Part shown: piece by piece, positions 57,276 through 64,000 of the stretch
How positions within the stretch are numbered: the first letter of the stretch is position 1
How the letters are laid out: every line of letters begins with the position of its first letter
NCBI RefSeq assembly: GCF_001577265.1
Contig: NZ_CP014517.1
Location: 3,384,501 to 3,448,500 of the forward strand
Reading direction: 5' to 3'
Length of the DNA stretch: 64,000 nt
Source of the DNA: Variovorax sp. PAMC 28711
GTDB lineage: Bacteria > Pseudomonadota > Gammaproteobacteria > Burkholderiales > Burkholderiaceae_C
Made by a program: the position numbers and the translations under genes
Notes under the pieces: model-generated
What the model was told of the DNA's origin: nothing
The model's input: the letters and a program-made list of their open reading frames with translations, nothing else
The model's database searches: none

Positions 57276-57971
57276 ATGAAAGCGCGAGCAGTTAACACCA
57301 TCGTGGCAACGGGGGCGCACGAAGCGCTCCCGTTGGCCGACGCCCACCTCATCACCCACTACCCGACCAGCCTGATCGACATCCGCACGCTGCGCGACGG
57401 CCGGCGGCTCACGCTGCGACCGGTGCTGCCGCAAGACGCACGCCTGCTGGCCGCGCTGATCAACGGACTTTCCGACACCTCGCGGCAGCAGCGCTTTCCG
57501 AACGCACGGCAGCCGGCCACGCCGGCCGAACTGGCCGCGCTCACCTGCGTCGATTACCGGCGCCATCTGGCCGTGGTGGTCAGCGTCCAGGAGGACGGTC
57601 GGGAGCGCCTGGTGGCCGAGGCACGCTACCTGATCGACGACGACGGCCACGCCGAAGTCGCGTTGGTGGTCGACGATCCGTGGCAGCGCAGCGGCATCGG
57701 CACCTGGGCGATGTTCACCCTGAGCCGCGCCGCCGACGCGGCCGGCGCGGGCTGGCTGCGCGGCGAGGTGCTGGCCGGCAACACAGCCATGCTCGCGCTG
57801 ATGCGCCGCTGCCGCTTCTGCTGCACGGTCGACCGGACCGACCCGGACATCGTGCATGTGGAAACGCGGCCGCGCGCACTCAATGCGCACCGCAGGGCCG
57901 GCCCCGCGCGGCCGCTGGGATGGGTGCAGCGCCTGCTTGGTGCGGGCCAGACAGCCGCGACGCAGTACTGA
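57276..57971 (+). CDS. GNAT-family N-acetyltransferase
   Basis: 231 residues from ATG 57276. The GNAT domain at 50-195 has GRRLTLRPVLPQDARLLAALI, EARYLIDDDGHAEVALVVDDPWQRSGIGTWAMFTL (acetyl-CoA loop with Q-x2-G-I-G) and WLRGEVLAGNTAMLALMRRCRF. This layout resembles the catalytic domain of Pat-type protein acetyltransferases, but the large CoA-ligase-like domain of those proteins is absent. Substrate unknown. It diverges from the two-component operon over 124 bases and may be controlled by it. Confidence 0.85.
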   Translation: MKARAVNTIVATGAHEALPLADAHLITHYPTSLIDIRTLRDGRRLTLRPVLPQDARLLAALINGLSDTSRQQRFPNARQPATPAELAALTCVDYRRHLAVVVSVQEDGRERLVAEARYLIDDDGHAEVALVVDDPWQRSGIGTWAMFTLSRAADAAGAGWLRGEVLAGNTAMLALMRRCRFCCTVDRTDPDIVHVETRPRALNAHRRAGPARPLGWVQRLLGAGQTAATQY

Positions 57972-58078
57972 AAGTCCGTCATCGCGCGCCTACAGACGAT
58001 GCGGGCGTCTGCGGGCAGGAGTGATCGACGGGATGCGCCTTCAATGCAAGGCATCCATTCACTCTTTCGATAAAAATC

Positions 58079-59206
58079 ATGTCGTCGATTCCGCGTCTTC
58101 CCTTTTCCCTCCGTTCCGTTTCCCTCCGTTCCGTTTCCATCGCCGTGGCCGTCGTCTGTGCGGTCGCCGTGGTGCTGCCCGCCGTCTCGACGTCCGCGCG
58201 CGCGGCGGATGCCGCCACCAGCGTCACCGGCACGAAATTCAAGGCCGATGCCGACATGCAAGGCGTGCTCCAGGAACTCGCCGCATTGGGTGGCAAGCCC
58301 ATCGAATCGCTCACGCCGGAAGAAGCGCGCAAGCAGCCAACGCCCGCCGATGCGGTGATGGCCGTGCTCAAGAAGCAGGGCAAGGACACCGCGCCCACCG
58401 CGCTCGTGCCCGGCGTGACCAGCGTTGACACCGAGGTCGGTGGCGCCGTCGGCAAGCTGCCGGCGCGCGTCTACACGCCAGACGGTGCAGGCCCGTTCCC
58501 GGTGGTCGTGTACTTCCACGGCGGCGGCTGGGTCATCGCCGACAAAGAGGTCTACGACGGCGGTGCGCGCGCGCTCGCCAAGGAGGCGAAGGCCATCGTG
58601 GTGTCGGTGGACTACCGCCGTTCGCCCGAGGCGAAATTCCCGGCCGCATGGGATGACGCGCTGGCGTCGTACAAGTGGGTGTCGGAGAACGCCGCGTCGA
58701 TGAAGGGCGATCCGAAGCGCATGGCCTTGGCCGGCGAAAGCGCGGGTGGCAATCTCGCGGTGTCGACCGCCGTCGCGGTGCGCGATGCCGGCCTGCAAAT
58801 GCCGACGCACGTGCTCGCCGTGTACCCGGTGGCGCAAACCGGTAACCTGAACACGAAGTCTTACGTCGACAGCGCGACGGCCAAGCCGCTCAACAAACCG
58901 ATGATCGGCTGGTTCGTCGACAAGCTGCTCGCCAAGCCCGAAGACAAGACGAATCCGCGCCTGGACATCGTGAATGCCAACCTCAAGGGCCTGCCGCCGG
59001 TGACGATCATCAACGCGCAGATCGATCCGCTGCGTGAAGACGGCGCCATGCTGCAAAGCGCGCTCAAGAAGGCCGGGGTGAAGGTCGACCGCAAGCTCTA
59101 TTCGGGCGTAACGCACGAATTCTTCGGCATGGGCGCTGCGGTGAAGAAGGCTGCCGAAGCTGAAAAGCTGGGCGGCCAGGCGCTGGCCGCTTCGTTCAAG
59201 CAGTAA
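58079..59206 (+). CDS. Exported HSL-type carboxylesterase
   Basis: 375 residues. Signal peptide over residues 1-45 (ending STSARAAD); its start contains a direct duplication, SLRSV-SLRSV. The hormone-sensitive-lipase family motif VVVYFHGGGWVIADKEV forms the oxyanion hole, the nucleophile is in LAGESAGGNLAVS, the acid in NAQIDPLREDG and the His in GVTHEFFGM. It hydrolyses short acyl esters in the periplasm or outside. It stands alone, convergent with the DUF2817 gene, with no clear regulator adjacent. Confidence 0.9.
   Translation: MSSIPRLPFSLRSVSLRSVSIAVAVVCAVAVVLPAVSTSARAADAATSVTGTKFKADADMQGVLQELAALGGKPIESLTPEEARKQPTPADAVMAVLKKQGKDTAPTALVPGVTSVDTEVGGAVGKLPARVYTPDGAGPFPVVVYFHGGGWVIADKEVYDGGARALAKEAKAIVVSVDYRRSPEAKFPAAWDDALASYKWVSENAASMKGDPKRMALAGESAGGNLAVSTAVAVRDAGLQMPTHVLAVYPVAQTGNLNTKSYVDSATAKPLNKPMIGWFVDKLLAKPEDKTNPRLDIVNANLKGLPPVTIINAQIDPLREDGAMLQSALKKAGVKVDRKLYSGVTHEFFGMGAAVKKAAEAEKLGGQALAASFKQ
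58106..58135. repeat. Direct 15-bp duplication in the esterase signal-peptide region
   Basis: Two identical adjacent 15-bp units (TCCCTCCGTTCCGTT) encode the duplicated SLRSV segment before the hydrophobic core. The unit is five codons, so the frame is kept. Confidence 0.9.
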
Positions 59207-59222
59207 TCGGCTGGCCGGGCGC

Positions 59223-60326
59223 TCAGCCTTGCGCGCGCAGACCCTGCAAGGTCTGCAACAGCACCACGCGCGCCTGGCCGAGCACCATGCCTTTCCACTC
59301 GTCGTTGTCGCAATAAAAAGCGTCGCGCGTCTGTTCGCGGATCAGGCGCTTCTGCGCATCGGGCGCCTCCGGGTGGCGGCGCAACCAGGTGTCGGCCCGC
59401 AGGCGGTCGAGCACTTCGAGGTCGGGCAGTGTGCCGAATTCCAGCCCCATGAGCGTGGCACTGGCGCCCGGGCATTCGCCGTACACGGTCGAGACCACCG
59501 GCCCCGACACATCGGCTGACGCCGAATTGCCTTCGAAGGGCGCGAACACATCGGCACCCCACCAGGCGCGCGCCCGCGCGAGGTCGGTGGCGTCGTTGCG
59601 GCCGGGGTAGATTTTTTCGCCGTGTCCATACGGCCCGAGGCCGGTGTGCACATCGATCCACGCGATGTGGCGGGCCGCCGTGCCATGGGTGCGCAGGATG
59701 GCGCGTACGGTGCGGTTGCTCCACGAGGGCGCGGTGCCGCCATAGAACAAGCCTTCGGGCGATGCGTATTGGCCGCTCGTGACCGCGACGCGGTACGCAC
59801 GCAAACCGTTCTTCTCGATGTAGGCCGCCATGGCCGCAACGTCGGCGGGCGCCGGTGGCCAGGTTGCCGGCAGTGCGAGCGGTTCGACCTCTTCATAGCC
59901 GGCGTTCACCGGCAGCGGCGCATCGAAGTCGATGCAGTTGCGGTTCAGGTCGATGTTGTCTTCGTTGGTTCGGTGCAGGTGCGAAAAGCCGTGCGGATTG
60001 ACCGCGTGCACCAGCAGCAGCGCCACGTCGGCCTGCGCCAGCCGGCCGAGCAGATCGGCGTCGTGCAGTGTTGCCACCTGGCAGCCTGAGCCGCTGAAGC
60101 CTTCGGGCCCGTGCGTGCCCGAACTCACGATCAGCAGGCGTGCGGCATCGCGTGCGCCGATGCGCGCCACGTCGGTCGCCAGCGTTTCGCCGACCGCGCC
60201 GAGTTGCCCGGGCATGACATGCGATTCGACGTCGGCGCCGGCATGCGCGGCGGCGGCCAGGAACTTCTGGCGCGCTTCGGCGTAGCTGCCGGAAAAGCTC
60301 GATGCGGTGAGGGTGCGTTGCAGCAT
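59223..60326 (-). CDS. DUF2817 M14-like zinc peptidase/deacylase
   Basis: 367 residues. An M14 carboxypeptidase-like fold of the DUF2817 family: zinc ligands in IVSSGTHGPEGFSG (His and Glu) and HIAWIDVHTGLGPYG (His), with NPHGFSHLHRTNEDNIDLNRN containing the substrate-binding Asn-Arg. No signal peptide, so cytoplasmic. It lies 19 bases after the MFS transporter gene on the same strand and is probably co-transcribed, which suggests it processes an imported amide or peptide-like compound. Substrate unknown. Confidence 0.85.
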   Translation of the reverse strand: MLQRTLTASSFSGSYAEARQKFLAAAAHAGADVESHVMPGQLGAVGETLATDVARIGARDAARLLIVSSGTHGPEGFSGSGCQVATLHDADLLGRLAQADVALLLVHAVNPHGFSHLHRTNEDNIDLNRNCIDFDAPLPVNAGYEEVEPLALPATWPPAPADVAAMAAYIEKNGLRAYRVAVTSGQYASPEGLFYGGTAPSWSNRTVRAILRTHGTAARHIAWIDVHTGLGPYGHGEKIYPGRNDATDLARARAWWGADVFAPFEGNSASADVSGPVVSTVYGECPGASATLMGLEFGTLPDLEVLDRLRADTWLRRHPEAPDAQKRLIREQTRDAFYCDNDEWKGMVLGQARVVLLQTLQGLRAQG

Positions 60327-60345
60327 GAAGAAATTCCTGTCGGGG

Positions 60346-61671
60346 TCAGCGTGCGTTGTGCGCGCCGGGGGCGTCGATGTCGCGGCCGGTGTGGTCCTTG
60401 AGCCAGATCAGGCCGACAAGCGAGACCAGCGTCATGACGATGAGGTACCAGGCGGGCGCCAGCTTGCTGCCGGTCGCGTTCACCAGCCAGGTGCCGATGA
60501 ACGGCGAGAAGCCGCCGAACAACGCCACGCCCACGCTGTACACCAGCGACATGCCGCTGGCCCGCACGGCCTTCGGGAACATCTCGGGCAGCATCGTGAT
60601 GCCGGGCACGGTCTGGATCACCAGGCCCACGCTCAGGATGCCGACCACGGTGAGCAGCACGGCCGGCGTCGGCGAGTTGATGAGCCACAGGAAGCAGGGA
60701 TAGATCACGATCGCCAGCGCGACCCGGCTCCAGACGATGAGCGGCTTGCGCCCGACCTTGTCCGACCACTTGCCGACGAAAGGTGCGAGCCCGAAGGAGA
60801 TCAACCCGGTGAGCGCGGCGCCGAGCAGTGCCACCGGCGGCGCCATGCCCAATTCGCGGATCGCGTAGGTCGGCATGTAGAAGGCCACCACGTACGCGGC
60901 CACCGTGCCGCCGACGATGGTGAGCGTGGCGGCCAGCACCGTGCGGCCATGTTCGCGGCACACCACCGACAAGCTGCTCGGGCGATCGGTGCGTTGGGCG
61001 TCGGGCAGCACTTCGAGCGACTCGTGCAGATGCCGACGGATGTACATGCCGACCGGCGCGATCAGCATGCCGATGACGAAAGGCACGCGCCAGCCCCAGC
61101 TGCTCATGGCTTCGGGCGACAGCGACACGGTGAGCCCACCCACCACCACCGCGCCCATGAGGATGCCGAGGCCCTGGCTCGCGAACTGCCAGCTCGCCAT
61201 GTAGCCGCGGTCGGTCGGCGTCGCGTGCTCGACCAGCAACGTCGTTGATGCGCCGACTTCGCCGCCGGCCGAGAAACCCTGGATCAACCGGGCCACCACG
61301 ATGAGCACCGGCGCCGCGACGCCGATCTGCGCGTAGGTCGGCGTGAGCGCGATCACCGCGCAGCCGAGCGCCATCAGGAAGATGGTGAGCGTCATGGCCT
61401 TCTTGCGCCCGGCGCGGTCGGCGTAGGCGCCGATCACGATCCCGCCGAGCGGCCGCATGATGAACCCGACACCGAAGCCCGCCACCGTGAGCAGCAGCTG
61501 GCCGTACGGCGTGAAGGTCGGGAAGAACAGCTTGCCGATGGTCAGCGCCAGGAAGCCGTACACCGTGAAGTCGAAGAACTCGAGGCCGTTGCCGATGGTC
61601 GTGGCGACGATGGTGCGGCGGCGCTCGGCAGGGCGCGTGGCGCTGGAGGGGTTCAAGCTGGCAGATGACAT
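60346..61671 (-). CDS. MFS transporter of the MHS (metabolite:proton symporter) family
   Basis: 441 residues, twelve membrane helices. MHS features: GNGLEFFDFTVYGFLAL at helix 1, FIMRPLGGIVIGAYADRAGRKKAM (the loop 2-3 motif), RLIQGFSAGGEVGASTTLLVEHA and VGKWSDKVGRKPLIV at the mid loop. These carriers bring in organic acids and similar metabolites with protons. It diverges from a LysR gene across 114 bases and precedes the DUF2817 enzyme, forming an uptake-and-hydrolysis pair. Confidence 0.93.
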   Translation of the reverse strand: MSSASLNPSSATRPAERRRTIVATTIGNGLEFFDFTVYGFLALTIGKLFFPTFTPYGQLLLTVAGFGVGFIMRPLGGIVIGAYADRAGRKKAMTLTIFLMALGCAVIALTPTYAQIGVAAPVLIVVARLIQGFSAGGEVGASTTLLVEHATPTDRGYMASWQFASQGLGILMGAVVVGGLTVSLSPEAMSSWGWRVPFVIGMLIAPVGMYIRRHLHESLEVLPDAQRTDRPSSLSVVCREHGRTVLAATLTIVGGTVAAYVVAFYMPTYAIRELGMAPPVALLGAALTGLISFGLAPFVGKWSDKVGRKPLIVWSRVALAIVIYPCFLWLINSPTPAVLLTVVGILSVGLVIQTVPGITMLPEMFPKAVRASGMSLVYSVGVALFGGFSPFIGTWLVNATGSKLAPAWYLIVMTLVSLVGLIWLKDHTGRDIDAPGAHNAR

Positions 61672-61785
61672 CGGTAGCCGTTTTGGAGTTGTCGTGTGCG
61701 GCGCATGCTAATGACCACCCCTGATTCTGAAAAGACAATAATTGCAGCTTGAAGATAACTTCTGGTTGTCATTGCCAGTGCCGCC

Positions 61786-62682
61786 TTGAAACCCGCTCAA
61801 CTCACCGCCTTTGTCGCTGTTGCCGAACAGATGAGCATCCGCGCGGCGGCGCGTGCGCTCGGCATTTCGCAGCCGGCCGTGACCAAGATCGTGCGCGAGC
61901 TGGAGCGCGAGCTCGGCGCGCCTCTCGTCGAACGCAGCGTGCGCGGCGTGTCGCTCACGGCCTACGGCGCCGCGTTCGCGCCGCGGGCCCGCATGCTGCT
62001 GGCCGACATGGGCCGGGCGCGCGACGAGATCGCACAGATCCGCGACGGCGCGACCGGCCGCGTGTCGGTGGCGGTCAGCACGTCGTTCGCGCTCACGGTG
62101 CTGCCGGCCGCCTTCAAGGCCTTTCACACGCGGCTGCCGGCGGTCGAGGTGCGCTTCAGCGAGGCGGTGCTGCCGTCGATGCTCGCGCGCCTGCGCGACG
62201 GCAATCTGGACTTCGCCGTGGCGCATGTGATGCCCGGCATGCTCGACGACGAGTTCGAGCGCACCGAACTTTTCCCGGTCGGCCTCGTGGTCGGCGCGCG
62301 CACCCGGCACCCGCTGCGCAACGCAGTTTCGCTGGCCGAACTCCACGACGCCGAATGGATCCTGCCCGGTGACGGCGACATGGGCCGCGAGGCGGTGGCG
62401 CCGCTGTTTGCGCCGCTCGGTTTTGCACCGCCCGCCCGCGTCATCCAGGGGCAGTCCGTCACCGTGGCGCTCGGACTGGTCGGGCACATGGACCTGATCG
62501 GCCTGTTCGTCGAACCGCTCGCGACGCTGGCCTTCAAGCGCCACGGGATCCGGCGCATCGAGGTGAAGGAACAGTTGCCTGCGCTGCCGGTGTGCGTGAT
62601 CCGGCGGCGCGGCCAGAAGTCGACGCCCGCGGCGCAGCACTTCGTGGAGTGCATTCAGGGTGCGGCAGGATGGCGGGCATGA
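61786..62682 (+). CDS. LysR-family regulator of the MFS/DUF2817 pair
   Basis: 298 residues starting at a TTG (61786), the only reasonable start before the helix-turn-helix: QLTAFVAVAEQMSIRAAARALGISQPAVTKIVRELERELGAPLVERSVRGV. The effector domain has RVSVAVSTSFALTVLPAAFKAF and DLIGLFVEPLATLAF. It diverges from the MFS gene, which it probably activates. Its stop overlaps the start of the next gene (ATGA), so it leads a two-gene unit with a membrane-anchored protein of unknown role. Confidence 0.9.
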   Translation: MKPAQLTAFVAVAEQMSIRAAARALGISQPAVTKIVRELERELGAPLVERSVRGVSLTAYGAAFAPRARMLLADMGRARDEIAQIRDGATGRVSVAVSTSFALTVLPAAFKAFHTRLPAVEVRFSEAVLPSMLARLRDGNLDFAVAHVMPGMLDDEFERTELFPVGLVVGARTRHPLRNAVSLAELHDAEWILPGDGDMGREAVAPLFAPLGFAPPARVIQGQSVTVALGLVGHMDLIGLFVEPLATLAFKRHGIRRIEVKEQLPALPVCVIRRRGQKSTPAAQHFVECIQGAAGWRA

Positions 62683-63317
62683 ACAGGTTGTCGAAGTCGC
62701 TGGCGGCGTTGGCGGTCGTCGCGCTCGTCGTTGCCGGGCTGTGGACTGGCACCACGGTGTTGCGGTCGAAAGAAGAAAAGGTCACCTTGCTCGACCCCGC
62801 GCAAGTCGTCGTGCTGCGCACGCCCGGCGGCTTCCTCGAGGTGGCGACGCTCGTGAAGACCGAAACGTTCGGTTGGCGGTCGTCGTACACCTGCCTCGGG
62901 CAGGATTGCGGCGCGTTTCTGGGCGAACGCGTCGGCGAGATCCGGGTGCCGGTGCACTACACCTACCGCGTGCCGCTCGCCGAATCGTGGATCCTGAAGC
63001 TCGAAGGCGACGCCTACGTGCTTACCGTGCCGGCGCCCGTGCCGCTGCTGCCGCCGGCCATCGACACCGCCAAAGCCGAGATCACCAGCGTCGGCGGTGG
63101 CCTTCTGCCGCCCGGCGCAGCCGGCAACCAGACGAACCTGCTGAAGAACCTCGGCCCCGAACTCACTGCGCGCGCGCAGCGCGTCGAGTACCTGCGCGCC
63201 CAACTGCCAGCCGCCGAAAAAACGGTCGGCGAGTTTGCCGGGAAATGGATGAAGGCGCAGACCCGGGGGCCTTCCAGGCCCGTGCGGGTCAGGTTCGACC
63301 TGGCGCCGGGGAACTGA
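62679..63317 (+). CDS. Membrane-anchored protein of unknown function
   Basis: 212 residues from ATG 62679, overlapping the LysR stop (ATGA). One N-terminal membrane segment (SLAALAVVALVVAGLWTGTTVL) is followed by a soluble region with LLDPAQVVVLRTPGGFLEVATLVKTE, a possible disulfide pair in YTCLGQDCGAF, VPVHYTYRVPLAESW and PVPLLPPAID. I do not recognise the family with certainty; the first motif recalls small DUF4230-like proteins. The C-terminal half is helical and basic (ARAQRVEYLRAQLPAAEKTVGEFAGKW). Confidence 0.7.
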   Translation: MNRLSKSLAALAVVALVVAGLWTGTTVLRSKEEKVTLLDPAQVVVLRTPGGFLEVATLVKTETFGWRSSYTCLGQDCGAFLGERVGEIRVPVHYTYRVPLAESWILKLEGDAYVLTVPAPVPLLPPAIDTAKAEITSVGGGLLPPGAAGNQTNLLKNLGPELTARAQRVEYLRAQLPAAEKTVGEFAGKWMKAQTRGPSRPVRVRFDLAPGN

Positions 63318-63415
63318 TTGCCGCTTTTGCGGCACTCCCGTGATGCGGCGCCGGATGTCGGCCAGCATGTCTGGTCGGTGTCGCGGAAATTCTGCGACGT
63401 CTCCGACAGATGGTC

Positions 63416-63442
63416 TTCAGTTTGCCGTCATGTTGCCGATAT
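63416..63442 (+). promoter_or_regulatory. Sigma28 (FliA) type promoter of the PYP-like gene
   Basis: TTCAGTTT, 11 bases, then GCCGATAT, against the flagellar consensus TAAAGTTT-N11-GCCGATAA: six of eight and seven of eight matches at exactly the right spacing. Predicted start of transcription near 63450, about 85 bases before the ATG. Confidence 0.7.
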
Positions 63443-63535
63443 CAAGGCACATGTTTCACGCACGCGGAGATTGGTTCGCCGGTCAAAGTGACGCACCACC
63501 CGGCCACTCCGTTCTCGTTCCTTGAAAGATTCTCG

Positions 63536-63928
63536 ATGACCATCACAACCCGTGTCGACTTCTCGACAGACAATCTTTTGCAGGGCCTGGAAACGTGCAC
63601 GGATGCGCAACTGGATGAACTCGCATTCGGGGTGATCGGTTTCGGCGCAGACGGCATCGTTCGCCGTTACAACGCTTTTGAATCCAAAGCCGCCGCGCTC
63701 TCGCCGCAAAGGGTGCTCGGGCAGCCTTTGTTCACGTCTGTCGCACCTTGCATGAACAATTTCATGGTCGCCCAGCGCTTCGAAGATGCAGCCGAAGCCA
63801 AGCAGGCGCTCGATGAAAGCATCGACTACGTTCTCACCCTTCGCATGCGACCCGTCAAGGTTCGGTTGCGGCTACTGGCATCGCCCGGTGCCGCGCAGCG
63901 CTATGTGTTGGTGAAGCGTGCGGTCTGA
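63536..63928 (+). CDS. Photoactive yellow protein (PYP) homologue
   Basis: 130 residues from ATG 63536, close to the 125 of Halorhodospira PYP. It aligns along its length with an offset of three. Tyr 45 and Glu 49 (RRYNAFES) match Tyr 42 and Glu 46, which hydrogen-bond the chromophore, and Cys 72 (SVAPCMNN) matches Cys 69, which carries p-coumaric acid as a thioester. Thr 50 is Ala and Arg 52 is Leu here. ELAFGVIGFGADGIV and DYVLTLRMRPVKVRLRLL match the PAS-fold strands. A blue-light receptor is likely if the chromophore is supplied. No chromophore enzyme is in the window. Confidence 0.85.
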   Translation: MTITTRVDFSTDNLLQGLETCTDAQLDELAFGVIGFGADGIVRRYNAFESKAAALSPQRVLGQPLFTSVAPCMNNFMVAQRFEDAAEAKQALDESIDYVLTLRMRPVKVRLRLLASPGAAQRYVLVKRAV

Positions 63929-63940
63929 ACGGTCGATGCC

Positions 63941-64000
63941 ATGGACGATTCCCTCGAGGAAGACTACGAAGCGCTGACACAGTTTTTGTACATCGCGCCC
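63941..64000 (+). CDS. Start of a gene downstream of the PYP homologue, truncated
   Basis: Twenty codons from ATG 63941 to the window end: MDDSLEEDYEALTQFLYIAP. It begins 12 bases after the PYP stop, so the two are probably co-transcribed. The acidic helix leading to FLYIAP looks like the entry to a PAS-type sensor domain, which would fit a signalling partner for the photoreceptor, but too little is present for a firm call. Confidence 0.6.
   Translation, partial: MDDSLEEDYEALTQFLYIAP

Overview
The window is a gene-dense, high-GC stretch of bacterial chromosome. Three things point to a betaproteobacterium of the Comamonadaceae, most likely Variovorax or a close relative: many orphan TctC (Bug-type) binding proteins, the FKBP-grpE-dnaK-dnaJ order, and several LysR/GntR-controlled catabolic operons for plant-derived acids and aromatics. 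This assignment is inferred from gene content; no rRNA is present to confirm it. I saw no tRNA, rRNA, insertion sequence, phage, integrase or CRISPR array.

Layout. 1-2.2 kb: the prkA-yeaH stress kinase operon, with yeaH cut by the window edge. 2.4-6.8 kb: the heat-shock block dnaJ, dnaK, grpE and an FKBP isomerase, with a near-consensus sigma32 promoter before grpE and clear terminators. 6.9-8.2 kb: a winged-helix regulator and phosphatidylserine decarboxylase. 8.3-19.6 kb: a two-armed hexuronate oxidation locus. The leftward arm is uronate dehydrogenase, lactonase, TRAP transporter DctPQM and two TctC proteins. The rightward arm is TctC, KdgD, a SnoaL-like protein and a ketoglutarate semialdehyde dehydrogenase. 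A FadR-type GntR gene lies between them, and two near-identical 20-bp operator candidates flank it, one per arm. The aldarate dehydratase step is not in the window.

19.6-24.9 kb: an OpuF-type fused osmolyte transporter, an ROK-family protein, a cardiolipin synthase and a MetE-like methyltransferase. 25.0-27.9 kb: vanA-vanR-vanB (vanillate demethylation) behind a perfect GntR-type palindrome. 28.0-33.4 kb: a five-gene branched-chain-type ABC importer behind an IclR-type operator, then a secreted hydrolase. 33.4-38.5 kb: a LysR/metallo-beta-lactamase/DsbA set ending in a decayed oxidoreductase gene, a LysR/aldo-keto reductase pair and a small exported basic protein. 38.6-44.1 kb: nirB-nirD-nirC with a phosphatase-kinase fusion, behind a sigma54 promoter and an NtrC-like box.

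44.4-46.8 kb: a small membrane protein and an OmpR/QseB-type two-component system. 46.8-51.2 kb: a tightly coupled five-gene operon: thermostable-hemolysin-family acyltransferase, AMP ligase, heme-oxygenase-like diiron protein, SDR and TPR protein. It looks like a small-molecule or lipid pathway of unknown product, and is one of the two best candidates for an undescribed system. 51.2-53.4 kb: a LysR gene divergent from D-tartrate dehydratase. 53.4-58.0 kb: a hybrid kinase/LuxR-type regulator operon carrying an SGNH lipoprotein and a GAF protein, divergent from a GNAT. 58.1-62.7 kb: an esterase, a DUF2817 peptidase-like protein, an MFS transporter and its LysR. 63.4-64 kb: a photoactive-yellow-protein homologue behind a sigma28-type (flagellar) promoter, the other best candidate, followed by the start of a further gene.
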